DNA of 16,937 bases, taken from assembly GCA_003118195.1 (NCBI GenBank), contig BEXV01000510.1:69198-86134 (forward strand). The letters are read 5' to 3'. The notes beneath the pieces are model-generated. The model made no database searches and had not been told where the DNA came from. It saw nothing but the letters and a program-made list of their open reading frames with translations. The position numbers and the translations under genes are program-made. Shown here one piece after another: positions 8,900 to 16,937 of this stretch (the first letter of the stretch is position 1; each line of letters opens with the position of its first letter). The DNA is from Hemicentrotus pulcherrimus (Eukaryota > Echinodermata > Echinoidea > Camarodonta > Strongylocentrotidae).

Positions 8900-9060
8900 T
8901 TAAATGAAGCAACTGCCCAGCTCCGTCGAGCGGGAAGAAATATTCATTTAAACAATTTTGCGGCCGGTGACGGGGAAGGAGAAATCACTCACCGTTTGGG
9001 AATCGAATATTTTCTTCCATGAACGAGGGATGATAGCAAAACGGAGTTCCCTCGTACTAT
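8900..9060. promoter_or_regulatory. CpG-richer non-coding patch beside the pyrimidine tract
   Basis: Complex sequence with several CpG (GTCGAGCGGG, GCGGCCGGTGACGGGG) around ATTCATTTAAACAATTTTG, which contains Sox-like ACAAT and forkhead-like TTTAAACA cores. No exon is recognisable. It stands out in base composition from the AT-rich DNA before it and the pyrimidine tract after it. Confidence 0.2.
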
Positions 9061-9241
9061 GACATGTATGAGGAGGCGTGTGGAATGACTGAAGTGGCAT
9101 CATTTAAGATGATGAGGAAGTTGAAGATACGAGAAAGACATATGAATAATGAATCTCTCACTATTTTTGATATCGACAATAATTTTGATTTTATCAACAC
9201 CTCACAAATATTACCAATTCAGAATGATATGTCAATAGCGA

Positions 9242-9808
9242 CTATCCCACCCCCTTTTCCACCCAAATCTCCCCTGTTCCTCCCCCTCACGCTTACCCCT
9301 TTTACTCATCATCCACCCATCGATCCTCCTCTAACCCTCTCTGCTCAAATCCCTCCCCCATCCTCTCACCTCTCCTTCCATTTATCTTCCTCTCCTCATC
9401 CAACACTCCCTCTTATCATCCTCTCTCCTTCTCTCCCTCCACCCCTCCCCTTCCACCTCTCTCTTTCTCCACCTCTCTACCTATCACCTCTCATTTTCCC
9501 CCTCCATCTGTAAATGACCTCTCTCTCCTCTCCTCATATTCTCTCTATCTCCCCCTCTCCTTCCACCTCTCTCCGTCTGCTCATCTCATGCCCTCTCCTC
9601 ATCTACTCTCTACTTCTCCAATCTCCCTATTACTATCCTATCTCCTTCTCCTCCTCCTCCATCTCTCTCTCTCTCTCTCTCTCCCTCTATCTCTCCCCTT
9701 CCCCTCTCTCTATACCACCTTCCACACCGCTCTCTCGTTCTCTCTCTCTCACTCCGTCTCTTTACCGTCTCTCCTCCTTTCCCTCCATCCCTCTTCATCT
9801 CCCCACCA
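9242..9808. repeat. Long G-depleted polypyrimidine tract
   Basis: About 567 bases made almost entirely of C and T with scattered A and very few G on the plus strand. It is not a single unit: imperfect motifs recur, such as CCTCTCCTCAT at 9389, 9527 and 9592 and CCTTCCACCTCTCTC at 9449 and 9559, plus a pure CT core near 9662-9682. It keeps plus-strand frames open because stop codons need purines, so the apparent 149- and 130-codon frames (9064-9513 and 9514-9906, separated by one TAA) are not supported as genes. Such tracts can form triplex (H-DNA) structures. Confidence 0.93.
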
Positions 9809-11254
9809 TTATGTCACACTCCATCTACCGCTCGACACATCCAGATACGACACGATACACTATTACCCCATTATCCCGCCATCCCGCGCCGCACCTATCG
9901 GCCTAAGTAAATACAATTTCGGGTGTAACGTCTCACGGGCTCGGCTCGCATCTGATTAAATTACTCTCTCATTGTCTAATTCCTAATGAAGACTGTGAGC
10001 GCTTTTCATCTTTTTCATCCTCCATTTAATGAAATGAAACAAGTGTTACGGTAATGTCCTAATACCATTATTGCATTAAACGTGTCACTGATATTGTCAA
10101 TTTTCCTTTAAAGGGCAGCGCGCAACTGGTATTGAAAAATATTTTTAGCTCTATGTTTTTATTTTCCCCTGGTATAAACATCATGTACGTTTTACCATGC
10201 AGAATTAGATCCCCACGCACTTATCGTGTGAGTATCTATGGGACTTACGACAATGATTCCTATACGAGGGGATTTGAGAGCGATAGGGTAACCTTGCTTT
10301 TTAAATCCCGAAGCTCCAAAAATGCTTTATCAACGGAAAAAAAACCTTTCCCATTTTTATGTATCTACTTATTTTTGACTACAAAATAGGTTGACAACCA
10401 AAGCGCCAATATAGCTAATAGATAAACAGGGACTAACAATTCCATAACAGAAAAAACAAAAACGGAAGTCAAATATACTGAAGTATGTATTAAAAAATAA
10501 CAAAAACAAATTAAAAAAAAACCACCTATAATTCAGGACGTCAAATGTATAATAAGCTTGAGAAAGCAATTCCTGGTAAATATATCCAGAAAACCATTAA
10601 TTCTAAAAATTAAAGTTTTCTTCCTGCGATCGTACCAAATATTGACAAGATTTCGCTTTTATCAAAGGATAATACAGAAAACTAAAACTTCATCTAAAAT
10701 ACCCCTTATTGATTGCTAGAAAAGAGCCCAATAATTAAATGTAGAAAAGAAAATGTTAATCTTGAATGTAATAAATTTCTTTCAATGATAAAGTCAAAAT
10801 AATCACTAAATGCACCATCCTTGTTGAACGAATGTTGTCACATTAATCGGATTGAAAGGAATTATGTCTAACCCTTACAACGCGAACATTAATTTACAAA
10901 CTAGAAAAAAAGTACAGCACAAATGCATAGCGGAGGATTAAAATCAGATCAAACACGCCTCTTTCTCTCCGATTCTAAGGTGCTAATTTTTGACGGTTTT
11001 CGATCAGATTGGTTAATAACGTATCTTATAGGCCGTCATCAATCATCACATGGGAGTCGAGATCATCGACGACTAAGCCTACTAATTCATCATGAGGCCT
11101 CGAAACCCTTGTCGAGTCAAGAGTCGATCTTTGAGAAGTTGCGAGAAAGGGAGCTTATCGTCAACTTTTTCTTAAGATGGTCATTGAAAAGATGTGCTCG
11201 TTCAATTCCCGGTAATAAATTGAAAATGAGAGGTTTGGTACAAAATGAGATAAT
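9809..11254. other. Non-coding stretch
   Basis: The first 100 bases remain C-rich with CpG (CCCGCCATCCCGCGCCGC), and the rest is AT-rich. No gene is recognised. The 147-codon plus-strand frame at 10923-11366 begins in complex sequence but ends across a GA microsatellite and has no domain that I know. Within it, 11035-11052 carries a composite motif discussed separately. Confidence 0.5.
11035..11052. promoter_or_regulatory. Composite GTCAT / ATCAATCA / CACATG motif, second copy
   Basis: GTCAT (11035-11039), ATCAATCA (11038-11045; TGATTGAT on the minus strand, a Pbx/Hox-type core) and an E-box CACATG (11047-11052) sit within 18 bases. The same three pieces, in the same order and orientation, occur within 19 bases at 3923-3941. 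Likely a binding-site cluster if functional; chance is possible. Confidence 0.25.
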
Positions 11255-11261
11255 GAAAGAA

Positions 11262-11307
<46 letters not shown>

Positions 11308-11308
11308 T
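11255..11308. repeat. (GA)n microsatellite
   Basis: GAAAGAAAGAGAGAAA leads into a pure core of 15 GA units (11271-11300), ending with CAGACAG. Confidence 0.95.
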
Positions 11309-12608
11309 GAGAGTTGGGAAAGATAAGTTGTGGGCCACAAAACACAACACCTCCATTATGCTTTAGGATAAGTATACAACACGATCATGACAAAACTACG
11401 AAAAAAGAGCATGCAATGTCAATACTTTATTGCATTGGCTTATAGAATGCTCGTATTATGAAATAACATGTCTTTTGTATTGTGGCATATTATTATCGAA
11501 ATTTCCTTCATTCGGTTTTTTGTTGTTGGTATATTTGCGATCGTGCTATACGCTCAACATTTTCCAAATGCTAGGTTGTCAACAATACTTTTCTTTGCTC
11601 AAAGATAATTTTTTTGTCACCGCATCAAACCAGATTATCTCACAGACTTTAATGCATCGGCAAGTTTTCTCTCAAAGGCGACCCCTTATCCTTATTTTGT
11701 AGTCATTATCTTTTTTAAATTGTTTATCTATTTTTGTTTTACTCGAACTTTTTCCCATTTATATACCCTTTGCCGATAATCCAATTCCAATTTTTTCCCC
11801 GTAATATGTGCGCCTCATCTAATGGATTTACTTTTCCATCTTTAATCCGGAATCTCGTTATCATTTCTGAAACAAACTTTTTATGTGTCTTCCTTCTCTC
11901 AGCTAACTTAGTTTAATATACTTGCTGGCATTTTAGCTATCTTAAAAGCTATCAATTACATAAAGCAATTGAAAATGCATGACATTTCTATCTCTTTATT
12001 CTATCGTATATCGCTAATATATTCAGTAATTATCTTGCGACACCGCTCGTCTTAACGACAGAAGATAATGAACATCTCTTAAGTTCATTTAATTGTCAGG
12101 TATACCGTCATCTCAAATGGCAATATTCAGATGCAATTTTCACCCTCTGATTGTTCAACTTGTCATAGAATAATTCCTTCAACTTTTCGCTATATGACCT
12201 AATTAGCTCGCTCAAAAGTGGAAGCAACTTTTAAAAAAGAAGTGAAAACTTATATCCCTCAAAGTATAACAGCGGAGTAAACCTTATATCAAGGCAATTT
12301 CAATTGAATTCGAGTCTGATTTAATTTTAATAATCAGTTTAGAGGTAAGCTAGTAGCCTCAGCCATCCGTGCCATGGAAAGAGAGGTAATCTTAACGCAA
12401 ATATGGTTGATATTCATAGAAATGTAATCCCCTCGCGTGCAGTTGACATGAAGAAGAGAACCGCGTTACCCTCCCGATGGACGGCTGATAACGACAAATC
12501 ATTCCCCGTTAAATCTTGGCGTAATGAAAATCTCGAAATGAAAAGATCGAAAATTAACGTCTTTTGTCGCATGTCACACCCCACATCTCATCAACAGAAC
12601 CATCGTAT
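11309..12608. other. AT-rich non-coding stretch
   Basis: No recognisable gene. Open frames at 11430-11702 and 11734-11916 are hydrophobic by composition (T-rich DNA) and lack any domain. A palindromic homeodomain-type CTAATTAG is at 12199-12206. Confidence 0.55.
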
Positions 12609-12731
12609 TTCCTCCCTCCTGTCTCATTCTCTCTCTCTCTCTCTCTGTCTTGCTCCCTCTCTCTCTCTCTCTCTCTCTCGCCCTCTTACCCCCTCTCTCT
12701 TTTTTCCCACCCAGCTCTCTCTCTCTCTTTT
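12609..12731. repeat. Interrupted (CT)n tract
   Basis: About 120 bases of CT-rich sequence with pure (CT) runs near 12628-12646 and 12660-12679, broken by GTCTTGC, GCCC and TTTTTT. Both strands carry spurious Ser/Leu- or Arg/Glu-rich frames. Confidence 0.93.
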
Positions 12732-13037
12732 ACTGAATGTATTCACCGTATAATGCAGCTTCTCTGATTGTATTTGTTTGTTAAGTTGTTTTTGAATAAT
12801 GTCTGAAAAAAAAAACGCTTTTGTCAATATTTTATATTGCACAATTGTAATTGCTTTTTTTTTTAAAGGGAGTTCTCTAAGGATTTGAATCATATCAGAA
12901 AATTTATAATTCATGATTAAAATTATTCTAACTCTTAATGTTTGACATTATTATTGTTTATAACTAGAGAAACGTTTCTCTTAATAATTACATGATATTA
13001 CACAAGATAGTGATAGTACTAGAGCGCATGCGTGAAC
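12732..13037. other. AT-rich non-coding stretch with a 16-bp palindrome
   Basis: No gene is seen. The perfect palindrome AGAGAAACGTTTCTCT lies at 12966-12981, and an NRF1-like GCGCATGCGT is at 13024-13033 just before the next purine tract. Confidence 0.5.
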
Positions 13038-13111
13038 GGGGATAAATGAAGAGAAAATGTGGAAAGGAGGGTGCAAAGGGAGAGGGGGAAGGAGAAGGGC
13101 TTGAGAGAAAA
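13038..13111. repeat. Purine-rich non-periodic tract
   Basis: A purine-biased stretch of GGAGGG and GAGGGGGAAGGAGAAGGG type, without a clean repeat unit. Confidence 0.7.
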
Positions 13112-13559
13112 GCAACGAACAAATAGACTTGAGAGATGATGCATGGGAATACATTTTTAGATCTGCGCTCTTATCCAGGTTTTATGTCTCTTACAACAAA
13201 ACCACACAACAAGTTTTCAAAGTCGAAAACGCTAGCTCTATACATCATAAAACATTGTGAAAATAGTATCACCTCTCTTGCAAAGCGATGTGAATTCATT
13301 TGTTAGGAGCGCTTTAGAAATTGATTTAAAAACAATGTATTACAAACAATAAAATCACTCAATGTCCTCTATTTCTATGGCAAGTGCGTGAATAATTTGG
13401 TATACGCCATTTCTGTCAGAGGATATTGTATACGAGAATGAGCGTATTTAAGAGTTGGGTCACGCCTGCATAGGTTAGTGTCACCGTTTGACCTCAAGTA
13501 CAAAATGCTCAGAAAGAATTAAATGATAAAACGCACATTATTCAACAGTGAAGCAGAGA
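13112..13559. other. AT-rich non-coding stretch
   Basis: I see nothing that I can name in this stretch on either strand. Confidence 0.55.
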
Positions 13560-13890
13560 GCGTGCACAAAGAAAGATTTTGACTAAAAAGCAAAGGAGTG
13601 CTCGAAGAAAGCCCGTGGTAGCAGCGAGAATTGCTACGACAGACGGTACTAGTTCCTCAGGGCAAAATTTTTGTATCCCTTTCTTTTATTTCGCGCGCAT
13701 GCAGAAGCTGTTGTGTGGAAAGCATGCTCAAGTTAAGCTGCACATAAGAGATTTTCAAGCGATTTCCCTCAATTTAAATACGCAATATTGGTCAATTGAC
13801 TCCGCATTGAGCGTTTAGAAAAATCACGCGCGGCGCTACAAAAGCGAAAGATTCAGCGTGAGATGGTCATTTTTAAAATGCAAATATAAT
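13560..13890. promoter_or_regulatory. CpG-richer patch with E2F-, NRF1- and octamer-like motifs
   Basis: TTTCGCGC (13689-13696) matches the E2F core and runs into GCGCATGC (NRF1-like). CACGCGCGGCGC lies near 13826-13837 and a perfect octamer ATGCAAAT at 13878-13885. The 79-codon open frame at 13579-13818 has no recognisable domain. E2F/NRF1-type CpG motifs are typical of promoters, but no gene start is recognisable. Confidence 0.2.
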
Positions 13891-14559
13891 TCCACAGATT
13901 TAATCGAGAATCTTTAGTTCGCATAGCGCTTACCTTCTTAAAATTAGACCCTTGAGATTTATAATTCGGATATCAAATAATGTATCTCAAATTTACATGG
14001 AAGATATTGTCATTAATTTTGCGATTTCGTTTTTATCAATAATTATTTTGAATTCAGTCAGTTCGTGGTATCATAATTTTAAAAAGTTCTGTACAAAAAT
14101 GAGAGAAATCATACTTCATGAACGAAAGTTTTAATTCCGGAAATTACATTCTCAATATTGGACAATTTGATCTAAAATGGGATAAAAATGTTCTATATTT
14201 ATCATCAAAGATTTCTTGATCATACATAGCCATTTAAGAATTTCGTTTCCTGTGCACGTCTTCAACATTTCTAAAAACGCGAGCGAAGGAAGGGCATCGA
14301 AAAGATTTACATCTACATCAAACCTTACAAAAGTTTATTAACCATACTGACTTGTAGGGGAAAACCCTCGATAACACAATCGAAATGCTATTCGATTATG
14401 CATAGAAACTAACGGTCCAATTTTTAATTAATAAGTGCGTTGCCACATCTAAATATTACGCGTTGCTTTTGACTTATTTCCTTTTGTAGATTGTTAGGGT
14501 CAATTCAATCAGATATAATGCAGTGACATTTAATAATGTTAAAGACATGTGTCAGAGGC
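13891..14559. other. AT-rich non-coding stretch
   Basis: No recognisable gene or structured element. The short open frame at 13952-14134 is featureless. Confidence 0.55.
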
Positions 14560-15180
14560 TACAAAGAACTGCTACCTTCAATGCAGGCTTCGATGCAAGT
14601 TGCTATATTGCACCATTTTTCTATTTTCTGATTAGCCATCGAATTGCTTGCTTCGCGACTGATTAGAAACCAATGCACGACCATGATACGTCCATCATGC
14701 ATTGCCGGAACGGAAACCGGAAACGGCGCGTATTTACCAGGAAACGTCATTGTGCTCGATTGCTGGTTCGCCCTTCTCCACCGTAATATTCCATTTTCCC
14801 GACGGAGAAATGAAATTAAGATAATTTTCTATCCATTTAAAGAAATCAATTCTTGTCGTTTACGTATCTTTTTCTCCCCTCCTCTGTATTTCTTCACCGC
14901 AGCAATTTTAATTGCTTTGCCAGAGAATCTGATGATGACTGTGATTTTTGTGTAATGACTTATGTTTGGTGGTCGGTTTATTGGCTTTTGCCTATGTTAC
15001 GATTACATACATCGCCTCGTGCAATCAATAGAAAGCCAAAGTGATTTACTTTGGCTAATTTACCATGATTGTATAATTCTGTCAATGTCAACCGCAGAGG
15101 CAATTTTGACTCCAAATGACGAGCGATATAAATTCCCCTTTTTCTTTTTATTGATTCTTTAAACGCAAGCAACCGAGGCT
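14560..15180. promoter_or_regulatory. Candidate cis-regulatory island with clustered motifs
   Basis: This is the most structured non-coding block in the window. It has two CTGATTAG copies 31 bp apart (14628 and 14659), three GGAA cores in a CCGGAA-type ETS cluster (14705-14727), a forkhead-like TATTTAC (14731-14737), the inverted repeat AGCAATT-TT-AATTGCT (14901-14916) and a 9-bp-arm inverted repeat AGCCAAAGT-N5-ACTTTGGCT (15034-15056). Several overlapping open frames on both strands (up to 103 codons) show no protein family that I recognise. An enhancer is the favoured reading; an unrecognised exon cannot be ruled out. Confidence 0.3.
15034..15056. repeat. Perfect 9-bp inverted repeat with 5-base spacer
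   Basis: AGCCAAAGT (15034-15042) and ACTTTGGCT (15048-15056) are exact reverse complements around GATTT. The halves read GCCAA then TTGGC, the opposite order from the TTGGC-N5-GCCAA nuclear factor I site, so NFI is not a good explanation. Confidence 0.9.
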
Positions 15181-15190
15181 TCGTCGACCA

Positions 15191-15226
15191 AGTGAGAGGA
15201 GGGGGAGGGAATGAGGGCGAGAGATG

Positions 15227-15253
<27 letters not shown>
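15191..15253. repeat. Purine tract ending in (GA)13
   Basis: A GGAGGGGGAGGGA-type head, then a pure core of 13 GA units at 15227-15252. Confidence 0.95.
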
Positions 15254-15258
<5 letters not shown>

Positions 15259-15399
15259 CCTATTCCAAGTCTTCATAATTCCTCATGATTCCAGCGATTG
15301 AGGATTTAAAAAAAAATCTCTCATCCCTCAGCTGAAATTTTAAAGTGGCTGGAACAAGTAAAAAAGAAAACAGATACATTATAAGAAATAGCCACGGTG

Positions 15400-15410
15400 A
15401 GAATGAGAGA

Positions 15411-15447
<37 letters not shown>
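15400..15447. repeat. (GA)16 microsatellite
   Basis: GAGAATGAGAGAGAGGGA followed by a pure run of 16 GA units (15415-15446). It is the second GA array within 250 bases. Confidence 0.95.
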
Positions 15448-15448
<1 letters not shown>

Positions 15449-16927
15449 CTGAAGCAATCGCTGCCCTCCTGTATGATTTAGAAAATTAGCAAAACGATAA
15501 CCGTAACATATATTCCTTGTATTCTTTTCTGTTCCTATATATTTAACCTTTCAGGACTTTGGTGACTCATAACCCGTCTCCCTCTTCCTCTCTCTTTGCC
15601 TCTCTGATGTTATGTTTTATTTTGATTTTTTTAAAATGCTCTGATGCTATCCCTATCTTTGTCTAATTATTACATTAACAAATCAACTTATTTTTCGTGA
15701 TCGGTCGTAATCCTAAACTAAAGTAGGTAAAATTTGGTCGTCAAATCCCTAATCAATATAAAGTCTCCCCTCAGCCCGTATAGGGTTTTGTACTCATGTT
15801 GTCATAAAAAAATAAGGATTTGGTCAATTGACGATTTTTTAAAAAAGCAACAGTGCTCAAAATTGATAATTATGGGAAGAGGGAAATTAAAATATATAAC
15901 AATATTATTTAGGTAACTCTGTTTGACCGAATAGATCTATTTATGTATACAGAATAAAGAGTTCTGAGGTAAACCAAACAATAAACAGTCTTTTTAATAC
16001 TCTATTAGTTCGCAACGCTTGCTAATTAGCCAACAAAGACCTTCTAAATGACTCTCTGCGAGGATTAATTACTGGACTAGGAGCCAATATTTTGATTCAA
16101 TTATTGATTCGAAGTGACACTTTACACACAGTTTACGAGAAGGACGAAAATGAAAACGTGTTCCGTTCCATAAAGCTCTGGGTTCTGCCCAGCCACACGA
16201 ACCGATGATATCTAAAAAAGACAGCGTTTACAGTTTGGCGTGAGAAGGACGTTTACATAATCAATGGGAACACACAAAAAAACAGAGATTTATTCAAGAT
16301 GCAAGTCGAGGCTGCAACCTGCCATTCCTAGACGACACTACTGGATTTATAACTGTCAAAAAGGCGGATAATTGTATAGCTCACATTAGCAAGTTACTGC
16401 CAATATGACGCGACAGAATGAAACAATAAACTAGGGAGGGGGTTGACCAAACATCAAACGTATATTATAGTAGCAGGCAACAATAAATTAATTGTAGCGC
16501 ATTTAATCTTGACACTTTGCTTTATTCTTGACCAAGTTTACTCTGTCAATAATATGCATTGTGTTGATAAGGGGGCAACAAATCTCTGGCCTATGACATC
16601 AAAGAGTCAAAAGCGTGAAGAAGCGACACAAAAGAGATCAATAAACAATTAGCAAACTTCCACTTTCTCAGATTACTCCGCTCAGCTGCAGCCGAGAGAC
16701 AGTGGAGCATCTGGGAAAATTTCTGACATTTTATGTTAGTGCGTGGGAGATAAATTCAGCAACTGATGATTTAGTTCAATTTGTCCTTAATATAAATGTG
16801 AACTTTACATCGTACTCATCGTACACACTCTACTGTCAACTTTAATGAACATTAAGGATAACAATAGGACAGAGAGATAATTATGATGGTGTGTGTTAGA
16901 AAAAGGATGAGAAAACAGAGATATATG
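15448..16927. other. AT-rich non-coding stretch
   Basis: About 1.5 kb without a recognisable gene. It contains the 10-bp palindrome GCTAATTAGC at 16021-16030, a homeodomain-type core. A 69-codon plus-strand frame (16443-16652) has a hydrophobic middle but no recognisable family and no promoter context. Confidence 0.55.
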
Positions 16928-16937
16928 GAGAGAGAGA
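16928..16937. repeat. (GA)n microsatellite truncated by the window end
   Basis: Five GA units run off the right edge, so the array probably continues. With poly-G at the left edge, both window boundaries fall in simple repeats, as expected for a contig limited by low-complexity sequence. Confidence 0.8.

Larger units (their letters stand above)
1514..16937 (-). other. Putative long intron (or intergenic DNA) upstream of the Unc-4 terminal exon
   Basis: Since the exon needs a 5' homeobox exon on the same strand, everything to the right should be intron until that exon appears. No candidate was found by eye: no WQLEELE-like, no YPD-like and no RVQ|GT donor in a supporting context. No convincing exon of any other gene is visible on either strand either. 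If the assembly is right, the intron is longer than 15.4 kb. The alternative is that the contig is misjoined. Confidence 0.5.

Noticed and set aside
9064..9959. Two plus-strand frames of 149 and 130 codons, in the same frame and separated by one TAA, which could look like an interrupted gene
   Set aside because: The polypyrimidine tract lacks the purines needed for stops, so long frames are expected. The peptides are Ser/Pro/Leu low complexity.
11205..11217. GTTCAATTCCCGG, resembling a tRNA B-box / T-loop
   Set aside because: The five bases 5' of the loop do not pair with CCCGG, and no A-box, acceptor stem or cloverleaf could be found upstream.
10923..11366. 147-codon plus-strand open frame
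   Set aside because: The second half runs through a GA microsatellite, the first half matches no family I know, and there is no splice or promoter support.
13579..13818. 79-codon open frame beginning with a basic stretch
   Set aside because: A possible short peptide, but no recognisable domain or signal; chance cannot be distinguished from a gene here.
14644..15172. Overlapping open frames on both strands (63-103 codons)
   Set aside because: Frames conflict with one another, none has a recognisable domain, and the block is better explained as non-coding with clustered motifs.
1..16937. Search for CRISPR arrays, prokaryotic operons, transposases, rRNA or viral genes
   Set aside because: No regularly spaced complex repeats, no ribosome-binding-site gene strings and no recognisable enzyme motifs. 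The content is metazoan intronic or intergenic DNA plus one homeobox exon.

Overview
This window looks like metazoan nuclear DNA. It is AT-rich and gene-poor, full of GA/CT microsatellites, and has one clearly recognisable protein-coding exon. That exon (minus strand, 584-1513) is the 3' terminal coding exon of an Unc-4/UNCX homeobox gene. It begins exactly at a paired-type homeobox intron (between homeodomain positions 46 and 47). It then encodes the end of recognition helix 3, the Unc-4 signature GPGRPAHN, a basic linker, an eh1-like Groucho-binding motif and a C-terminal OAR-like motif, and stops at a TGA. The exon is visibly GC- and CpG-richer than everything around it. The microsatellite style (long GA/CT, poly-G, T32G7) and the deep, non-vertebrate version of the protein suggest a marine invertebrate. 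An echinoderm such as a sea urchin is my best guess, but the clade is inference and a mollusc or another invertebrate cannot be excluded.

Layout: 1-25 is a poly-G run at the window edge. 26-583 is 3' UTR or downstream flank of the Unc-4 gene. 584-1513 is the exon. 1514-1555 holds a good 3' splice site (branch-like TATAAC, pyrimidine tract, TACAG). From 1514 to the end (about 15.4 kb) I found no further exon. I looked by eye for the other half of the homeobox (helix 1, helix 2 and the RVQ-GT donor) on the minus strand and did not see it. The simplest reading is that all or most of the remaining window is one long Unc-4 intron, with the 5' exons outside the window. Independent intergenic DNA or an assembly break is also possible.

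That long non-coding part alternates between simple-sequence tracts (GA at 1852, 2581, 11255, 15191, 15400 and 16928; CT at 6561, 9242-9808 and 12609; TTTTG/T32/G7 at 2271-2343) and complex AT-rich sequence. A few islands (about 2772-3040, 3781-4010, 4720-4860, 8900-9060, 13560-13890 and 14560-15180) are richer in CpG, short inverted repeats and clustered transcription-factor-like motifs. These are the best places to look for enhancers of the Unc-4 gene. The long open frames elsewhere are explained by low-complexity DNA, which lacks stop codons, or by chance.

I found no convincing novel biological system, RNA gene, transposase, CRISPR array or prokaryotic feature. The most useful observations are the protein architecture of the Unc-4 exon, a possible repeated composite motif (GTCAT / ATCAATCA / CACATG) at 3923 and 11035, and a 567-bp almost G-free pyrimidine tract.
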